From contig NZ_VOMB01000006.1 in NCBI RefSeq assembly GCF_019050325.1, positions 8,470 to 72,469 of the forward strand: a DNA stretch of 64,000 nt, given 5' to 3'. Below the pieces are notes generated by a model. That model worked only from the letters and a program-made list of their open reading frames with translations, did no database searches and was not told the origin of the DNA. Position numbers and translations under genes: made by a program. Source of the DNA: [Mycobacterium] fortunisiensis (GTDB lineage: Bacteria; Actinomycetota; Actinomycetes; Mycobacteriales; Mycobacteriaceae). Of the stretch, positions 59,696 through 64,000 are shown piece by piece (positions within the stretch are counted from its first letter, which is position 1; each line of letters starts with the position of its first letter).

Positions 59696-60874
59696 TTACC
59701 GGTTGACCCTGGGCAGGCCCAAGGCGACCATGCCGATGATGTCACGCTGAATCTCGTTGGTGCCGCCGCCGAAGGTCAGGATCAGCGCCGAGCGGTGGAA
59801 CCGCTCGATCCGGCCGCGCAGCAGCGCGCCCTGGCTGTCCGGGCGCAGCGTGGCCGCCGTGCCCAGCACCTCCATCAACAGGCGGTACGCCTCGGTGGCC
59901 AGCTCGGTGCCGTACACCTTGGCCGCTGAGGCGTCGGCGGGGGAGGGGGCCGCGGTGGCCGAGGCCAGCTCCCAGTTGATCAGCTTGAGTACCTCGGCCT
60001 TCGCGTGCACCCGGGCCAGGTTGAGCTGCACCCACTCGGAGTCGATCAGCCGCTTGCCATGGACGTCCTTGGTGTTCTGGGCCCACTCGCGGACCCCGTC
60101 CAGCGCGACATAGATGGGCTGCGAGGACACCAGCGCGACGCGCTCGTGATTCAGCTGGTTGGTGACGAGCTTCCAGCCGGCGTTCTCCTCGCCGACCAGG
60201 TTGGTCACCGGGATCCGCACGTCCTGGTAGTAGGTGGCGCTGGTGTCCACACCGGACATGGTGTGCACCGGGGTCCAGGAGAAACCCTCGGCGGTGGTCG
60301 GCATGATCAACATGGAAATACCGCGGTGCTTCTTGGCCTCGGGGTTGGTGCGCACTGCCAGCCAGACATAGTCGGCGTAGGCGATCAGCGACGTCCACAT
60401 CTTCTGGCCGTTGACCACGTAGTCATCGCCGTCGCGCACCGCGGTGGTCCGCAGCGCGGCCAGGTCGGTGCCGGCGCCCGGCTCGGAGTAGCCGATCGAG
60501 AAGTGCAGCTCGCCGGCGGCGATCTTGGGCAGGAAGAACTTCTTCTGTTCCTCGGTGCCGAAGTGCATGATCGTCGGCGCGACGCTGTTGATGGTCAGGA
60601 ACGGCACCGGGGCGCCGGCGATCGCGGCCTCGTCGGTGAAGATCAGCCCGTCCATCGGCGGACGCTCCTGGCCACCGAACTCCTTGGGCCAGCTCAGCGT
60701 CAGCCAGCCGTCCTTGCCCATCTGCGCGACGGTGTCGCGGTAGACGTTGCCGCGGCCCATCTCGCCCTCGGAGGAGCTCAGTGCCTCCACCCGCTCGGGC
60801 GTCATCAGCTTGGAGAAGTACGCGCGCAATTCGCGGCGCAGCTCCTCCTGCTCGGGGGTGTAACCGATCCGCAT
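59696..60874 (-). CDS. fadE26: Acyl-CoA dehydrogenase FadE26 (ChsE4-type subunit)
   Basis: This 392-residue catalytic-type subunit pairs with FadE27. Motifs include HFSIGYSEPGAGTDLAALRTTA, VNGQKMWTSLIAYADY, RVALVSSQPIY and the C-terminal GGTNEIQRDIIG; no lone homodimer of this family works on branched sterol side chains, hence the pair. Matches Rv3504. It is the first gene of fadE26-fadE27-fadD17, with a KstR site 46 bp upstream, shared with the divergent fdxD. Confidence 0.94.
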   Translation of the reverse strand: MRIGYTPEQEELRRELRAYFSKLMTPERVEALSSSEGEMGRGNVYRDTVAQMGKDGWLTLSWPKEFGGQERPPMDGLIFTDEAAIAGAPVPFLTINSVAPTIMHFGTEEQKKFFLPKIAAGELHFSIGYSEPGAGTDLAALRTTAVRDGDDYVVNGQKMWTSLIAYADYVWLAVRTNPEAKKHRGISMLIMPTTAEGFSWTPVHTMSGVDTSATYYQDVRIPVTNLVGEENAGWKLVTNQLNHERVALVSSQPIYVALDGVREWAQNTKDVHGKRLIDSEWVQLNLARVHAKAEVLKLINWELASATAAPSPADASAAKVYGTELATEAYRLLMEVLGTAATLRPDSQGALLRGRIERFHRSALILTFGGGTNEIQRDIIGMVALGLPRVNR

Positions 60875-60919
60875 TGCGTTGCATCCTCACTGCTTGGTAG
60901 ACCTGAGTTCTCACCTGGT

Positions 60920-60933
60920 TGTAACACGTTCTA
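60920..60933. promoter_or_regulatory. KstR-type operator TGTAACACGTTCTA between fadE26 and fdxD
   Basis: Exact TNNAACNNGTTNNA match, identical in sequence to the fadD19 site. It lies in the 166-bp divergent gap and probably controls both directions. Confidence 0.82.
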
Positions 60934-61040
60934 GTCTTATGATCCAGGCCGGTGTTTGGACTGGTATCCGTCCGGTGGGATCGTATTCTGTGGCTGCGCG
61001 ACCGCAGCCCGGTCTGCGCACACGTCATGAGGAGGTCGCC

Positions 61041-61232
61041 ATGCGAGTTGAAGTTGACCGTGATCGCTGTGAAGGCAATGCGGTGTGCGTGGGTATTGCC
61101 CCCGACCTGTTCGATCTTGACGACGACGACTACGCCGTGGTCAAGTCCGATCCGGTGCCGGCCGACCAGGAGGACCTGGCCGAGCAGTCCATCGCCGAAT
61201 GCCCGCGGGCGGCTCTGATCCGCAAAGACTAG
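61041..61232 (+). CDS. fdxD: Small ferredoxin FdxD
   Basis: The 63-residue 3Fe-4S-type ferredoxin has ligands Cys10, Cys16 (CEGNAVC) and Cys54 (ECPRAAL). Length and position match Rv3503c. It may supply electrons to a P450 or oxygenase of sterol catabolism (CYP142 and KshA are in the same window). A strong GAGGAGG precedes the ATG. Confidence 0.95.
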   Translation: MRVEVDRDRCEGNAVCVGIAPDLFDLDDDDYAVVKSDPVPADQEDLAEQSIAECPRAALIRKD

Positions 61233-61298
61233 AGGCATTCATAAATTTCACCCGCGCAGGCGAGGAGCGGAAAAGATGAAGCGCACGCGAGGAGCAGA
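61233..61298 (+). repeat. Tandem near-duplicate of the ribosome-binding region before hsd4A
   Basis: Two similar units, each GCGC(A)-GCGAGGAGC followed by an ATGA, lie at about 61254-61279 and 61281-61303. The first ATG (61276) opens an 8-codon frame, MKRTRGAE, whose TGA overlaps the hsd4A start. This may be a duplication of the original start site, giving a coupled leader. Confidence 0.6.
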
Positions 61299-62219
61299 AT
61301 GACCAACGACGACGCCCAGATCGATCTGTCCGGAAAGGTCGCCGTGGTCACCGGCGCGGCCGCGGGCTTGGGCCGCGCCGAGGCCATCGGCCTGGCCAAG
61401 GCCGGGGCCACCGTGGTGGTCAACGACATGGCCGGCGCGCTGGACGCCTCCGACGTGTTCGACGAGATCGCCGCCGCCGGCTCCAAAGGTGTCGCGGTGG
61501 CCGGTGACATCAGCGCGCGCGCGACGGCCGACGAGCTGGTTTCGACCGCCGACGGCCTGGGCGGCCTGGACATCGTCGTCAACAATGCCGGCATCACCCG
61601 CGACCGCATCCTGTTCAACATGAGCGACGAGGAGTGGGACGCCGTCATCGCGGTGCACCTGCGCGGCCACTTCCTGTTGACCCGCAACGCCGCCACCTAC
61701 TGGCGCAACAAGGCCAAGGCCGGCGACGGCACGGTGTACGGCCGGATCATCAACACCTCCTCGGAGGCCGGTCTGTCCGGTCCGGTCGGCCAGCCCAACT
61801 ACGGCGCCGCCAAAGCCGGGATCACCGCACTGACGGTGTCGGCGGCCCGGGCGCTCGGCCGGTTCGGGGTACGCGCCAATGCCATCGCGCCGCGGGCCCG
61901 CACGGCCATGACCGAAGGCGTGTTCGGCGACGCCCCGGAGCTGAGCGAGGGACAGGTCGATCCGCTGTCCACCGACCACGTCGTCACGCTGGTGCGATTC
62001 CTGGCTTCGCCCGCATCCGAAGCAGTGAACGCTCAGCTGTTCATCGTCTATGGTCCAACTGTCACGTTGGTCGCGCCGCCCACAGCAGAGAAGCACTTCA
62101 CCGCGGACTCCTCTGCCTGGAACCCGGCCGATCTCAGCGGGACACTGCACGACTACTTTGCTGATCGTGACCCGGAGCGTGGATTCTCGGCGACGGAGCT
62201 GATGGGTTCACGAGACTGA
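61299..62219 (+). CDS. hsd4A: Steroid 17-beta-hydroxysteroid/beta-hydroxyacyl-CoA dehydrogenase Hsd4A
   Basis: The 306-residue SDR has TGAAAGLG at 18-25, NNAG at 95-98, Ser154-155 and the catalytic Tyr168/Lys172 (NYGAAKAG). In actinobacteria Hsd4A carries out both 17-beta-hydroxysteroid oxidation and dehydrogenation of 3-hydroxyacyl-CoA in the sterol side chain. It matches Rv3502c and follows fdxD, with AGGAG before its ATG. Confidence 0.93.
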   Translation: MTNDDAQIDLSGKVAVVTGAAAGLGRAEAIGLAKAGATVVVNDMAGALDASDVFDEIAAAGSKGVAVAGDISARATADELVSTADGLGGLDIVVNNAGITRDRILFNMSDEEWDAVIAVHLRGHFLLTRNAATYWRNKAKAGDGTVYGRIINTSSEAGLSGPVGQPNYGAAKAGITALTVSAARALGRFGVRANAIAPRARTAMTEGVFGDAPELSEGQVDPLSTDHVVTLVRFLASPASEAVNAQLFIVYGPTVTLVAPPTAEKHFTADSSAWNPADLSGTLHDYFADRDPERGFSATELMGSRD

Positions 62220-62502
62220 CGGTCTCGTTGGCCGCCGCGCAGACGCGGTAGAACGTGTTGCAGTAATGGCTCGCGTCCACAGGTAATGAGCAGGGAAAAC
62301 CGCGGGTGGAACCAGGGTTTTGAATTCTTTGACACTGCGAACATGTTCTAGTTACTATGATCCGGCTCACTAAGAGCAGAGTAAGACCCAGGGGTGGGGT
62401 GGCAGCCGTGACGAGCGGCCGCCGTATTTTCGCTAGCGCGAATTTCCGCGAAAGCCCGCACCTCTTGAGAACCACCCAGTACGTACGAGAACGGAGCCAA
62501 GG
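62220..62502. promoter_or_regulatory. mce4 operon upstream region with near-match KstR site
   Basis: A 283-bp gap. At 62337-62350 GCGAACATGTTCTA fits TNNAACNNGTTNNA except for the first base; its inner GAACATGTTC is a perfect palindrome. KstR controls mce4 in M. tuberculosis. No other gene is apparent here. Confidence 0.7.
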
Positions 62503-63267
62503 TTGATCGAACAGCTTGCGGTTCCGGCCCGGGCCGTGGGCGGTTTCGTCGAGATGTCCTTGGACACGTTCGCCAAGATCTTCCGCCGGCCGTTCCAGTT
62601 CAAGGAATTCCTGGATCAAACCTGGATGATCGCCCGGGTGTCACTGGTGCCGACCCTGCTGGTCGCCATCCCGTTCACCGTGCTGGTCGCGTTCACCCTC
62701 AACATCCTGCTGCGCGAGATCGGTGCCGCCGACCTGTCCGGTGCCGGCACCGCCTTCGGCACCATCACCCAGCTCGGTCCGGTGGTGACGGTGCTGGTCG
62801 TGGCCGGCGCCGGCGCCACCGCGATCTGCGCCGATCTGGGCGCGCGCACCATCCGCGAAGAGATCGACGCCATGCGGGTGCTCGGCATCGATCCGATCCA
62901 GCGCCTGGTGGTGCCCCGCGTGCTGGCCTCCACCTTCGTGGCGCTGCTGCTCAATGGTCTGGTCTGCGCGATCGGCCTGGCCGGCGGCTACGTGTTCTCG
63001 GTGTTCCTGCAAGGCGTGAACCCCGGTGCGTTCATCAACGGGCTGACCGTGCTGACCGGTCTCGGTGAGCTCGTGCTGGCCGAAATCAAGGCGCTGTTGT
63101 TCGGCGTGGTGGCCGGCCTGGTCGGCTGCTACCGCGGGTTGACCGTCAAAGGAGGCCCGAAAGGTGTCGGCAACGCGGTGAACGAAACAGTGGTCTATGC
63201 CTTCATCTGTCTGTTCGTGATCAACGTGATCATGACGGCGGTCGGCGTTCGGGTGCTCGTCCGATGA
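62503..63267 (+). CDS. yrbE4A: Mce4 permease YrbE4A
   Basis: The 254-residue integral membrane protein of the MlaE/YrbE family is one of two permease subunits of the Mce4 cholesterol importer. About five transmembrane segments and the family motif EEIDAMRVLGIDPIQRLVVPRVLA (near 126) are visible. It starts at TTG 62503 with GGAG seven bases upstream. Its stop lies within the first unit of the tandem repeat before yrbE4B. Confidence 0.93.
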   Translation: MIEQLAVPARAVGGFVEMSLDTFAKIFRRPFQFKEFLDQTWMIARVSLVPTLLVAIPFTVLVAFTLNILLREIGAADLSGAGTAFGTITQLGPVVTVLVVAGAGATAICADLGARTIREEIDAMRVLGIDPIQRLVVPRVLASTFVALLLNGLVCAIGLAGGYVFSVFLQGVNPGAFINGLTVLTGLGELVLAEIKALLFGVVAGLVGCYRGLTVKGGPKGVGNAVNETVVYAFICLFVINVIMTAVGVRVLVR

Positions 63268-63345
63268 GCGCTTGCGCGAAGAGCCATGATCCGATGAGCG
63301 CTTGCGCGAAGAGCCATGATCCGATGAGCGCTTGCGCGAAGAGCC
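63261..63345 (+). repeat. 30-bp tandem repeat, 2.8 copies, at the yrbE4A/yrbE4B junction
   Basis: The unit starts CCGATGAGCGCTTGCGCGAA and ends GAGCCATGAT. Copies are 63261-63290, 63291-63320 and 63321-63345 (third truncated). CCGATGAG also occurs at 63353-63360, so the array looks inserted into an ancestral TGATG/ATGA stop-start overlap. Confidence 0.95.
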
Positions 63346-63355
63346 GAGGACTCCG

Positions 63356-64000
63356 ATGAGTTATGACGCCACGCTCCGCTTCCGCCGGATGTTCCGCGGG
63401 GTGCCCAAGATCGTCGACAACGTCGGCGAGCAGGCGCTGTTCTACGGCGAGACCATTCGATACCTGCCCAACGCGCTCAACCGGTACCGCAAGGAGACCA
63501 TCCGCCTGGTCGCCGAGATGACCATGGGCGCGGGCGCCCTGGTGATGATCGGCGGCACCGTGGGCGTCGCGGCCTTCCTCACCCTGGCCTCCGGCGGTGT
63601 GATCGCGGTGCAGGGCTACTCGTCGCTGGGCAACATCGGTATCGAGGCCCTGACCGGCTTCCTGTCGGCATTCCTCAACGTGCGCATCGTGGCACCGGTG
63701 ATCGCCGGCATCGCCCTGGCCGCCACGATCGGCGCCGGCGCCACCGCCCAGCTCGGTGCGATGCGGGTGGCCGAGGAGGTCGACGCCGTCGAAGCGATGG
63801 CCGTGCACGCGGTGTCCTATCTGGTGTCGACCCGCCTGCTGGCCGGTCTGATCGCAATCGTGCCGCTGTACTCACTGTCGGTGCTGGCCGCCTTCTTCGC
63901 CGCGCGGTTCACCACCGTGTTCATCAACGGCCAGTCCGCCGGGCTCTACGACCACTACTTCAACACCTTCCTGATACCCAGCGACCTGCTGTGGTCGTTC
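63356..64000 (+). CDS. yrbE4B: Mce4 permease YrbE4B (3' end outside window)
   Basis: The 215 visible residues begin MSYDATLRFRRMFRGVPKIVDN, like YrbE4B, and show the MlaE family features (FYGETIRYLPNALNRYRKET, GAGATAQLGAMRVAEEVDAVEAM). It is the second Mce4 permease subunit. The frame stays open to the end of the window, so the last part (about 70 residues) is missing. The repeat array separates it from yrbE4A by 88 bp, where most mycobacteria overlap the two genes. Confidence 0.93.
   Translation, partial: MSYDATLRFRRMFRGVPKIVDNVGEQALFYGETIRYLPNALNRYRKETIRLVAEMTMGAGALVMIGGTVGVAAFLTLASGGVIAVQGYSSLGNIGIEALTGFLSAFLNVRIVAPVIAGIALAATIGAGATAQLGAMRVAEEVDAVEAMAVHAVSYLVSTRLLAGLIAIVPLYSLSVLAAFFAARFTTVFINGQSAGLYDHYFNTFLIPSDLLWSF

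Noticed and set aside
1..64000. CRISPR arrays, tRNA or rRNA genes, insertion sequences
   Set aside because: No spacer-repeat arrays, tRNA clover-leaf sequences, rRNA sequence or transposase genes were recognised. The repeat at 63261-63345 has no unique spacers.

Overview
The window comes from a rapidly growing mycobacterium (Mycolicibacterium type). It is GC rich with mycobacterial start-codon habits (ATG, GTG and TTG, frequent ATGA or GTGA overlaps). It carries MmpS/MmpL transporters, a Mas-like iterative polyketide synthase, a fatty acyl-AMP ligase and a long block collinear with the Mycobacterium tuberculosis cholesterol-degradation region (homologues of Rv3501c to Rv3531c, in inverted orientation). 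All comparisons are from memory of these families; no search was run.

Region 1 (1-30987) is a lipopeptide locus built like a glycopeptidolipid (GPL) locus but with different chemistry. A nonribosomal peptide synthetase enters from the left edge, is interrupted at 976-978 and restarts at 975 as a 4069-residue protein (A-T-C-A-T-C-A-T-C-A-T-TE). There are no epimerisation, N-methylation or terminal reductase domains in these modules, and it ends in a thioesterase. Convergent to it is a four-gene operon: a fully reducing Mas-like PKS, a Gap-like membrane protein, an HxxxDG acyltransferase and a small ICMT-like membrane methyltransferase. Divergent from the PKS is a FAAL, followed by mmpS-mmpL-mmpL as in the GPL exporter. 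The set suggests that a FAAL/PKS-made acyl chain is put on an all-L peptide, released by the thioesterase, perhaps acylated and methyl-esterified, and exported by MmpL/Gap. This resembles the peptidolipids with methyl-esterified C-termini more than GPL.

Region 2 (31123-32355) holds a small secreted hemophore-like protein and an IclR regulator that is divergent from the sterol genes.

Region 3 (32456-50964) is the sterol block: Rv3531c-Rv3530c-Rv3529c homologues, Rv3527 and kshA, a lipoprotein, a gamma-carbonic-anhydrase-like protein, a luciferase-like oxidoreductase, ltp3, ltp4, a DUF35 protein, a second luciferase-like oxidoreductase, an acetoacetate-decarboxylase-like protein, cyp142, a proline-rich exported protein, echA19, fadD19, a nitronate-monooxygenase-like protein and a methyltransferase. 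Four exact matches to the KstR operator pattern TNNAACNNGTTNNA lie in this region's divergent intergenic gaps.

Region 4 (51032-57039) replaces what in M. tuberculosis is the PE_PGRS-rich interval between fadD17 and fadD19: gabD2-like aldehyde dehydrogenase, TetR regulator, extended SDR and lutABC.

Region 5 (57076-64000) returns to the sterol genes: fadD17, fadE27, fadE26, then divergent fdxD and hsd4A, then yrbE4A and yrbE4B (start of mce4), with one further exact KstR site and one with a single mismatch.

The most unusual sequence-level features are these: a 26-bp duplication that splits the NRPS between a C and an A domain; a 287-bp perfect repeat between two C domains; a short repeat that occurs three times in tandem in the yrbE4A/yrbE4B junction and once in frame inside cyp142; an 18-bp perfect palindrome next to the IclR gene; and a 22-bp-stem hairpin at 38489-38553. 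No tRNA, rRNA, CRISPR array or insertion sequence was seen.
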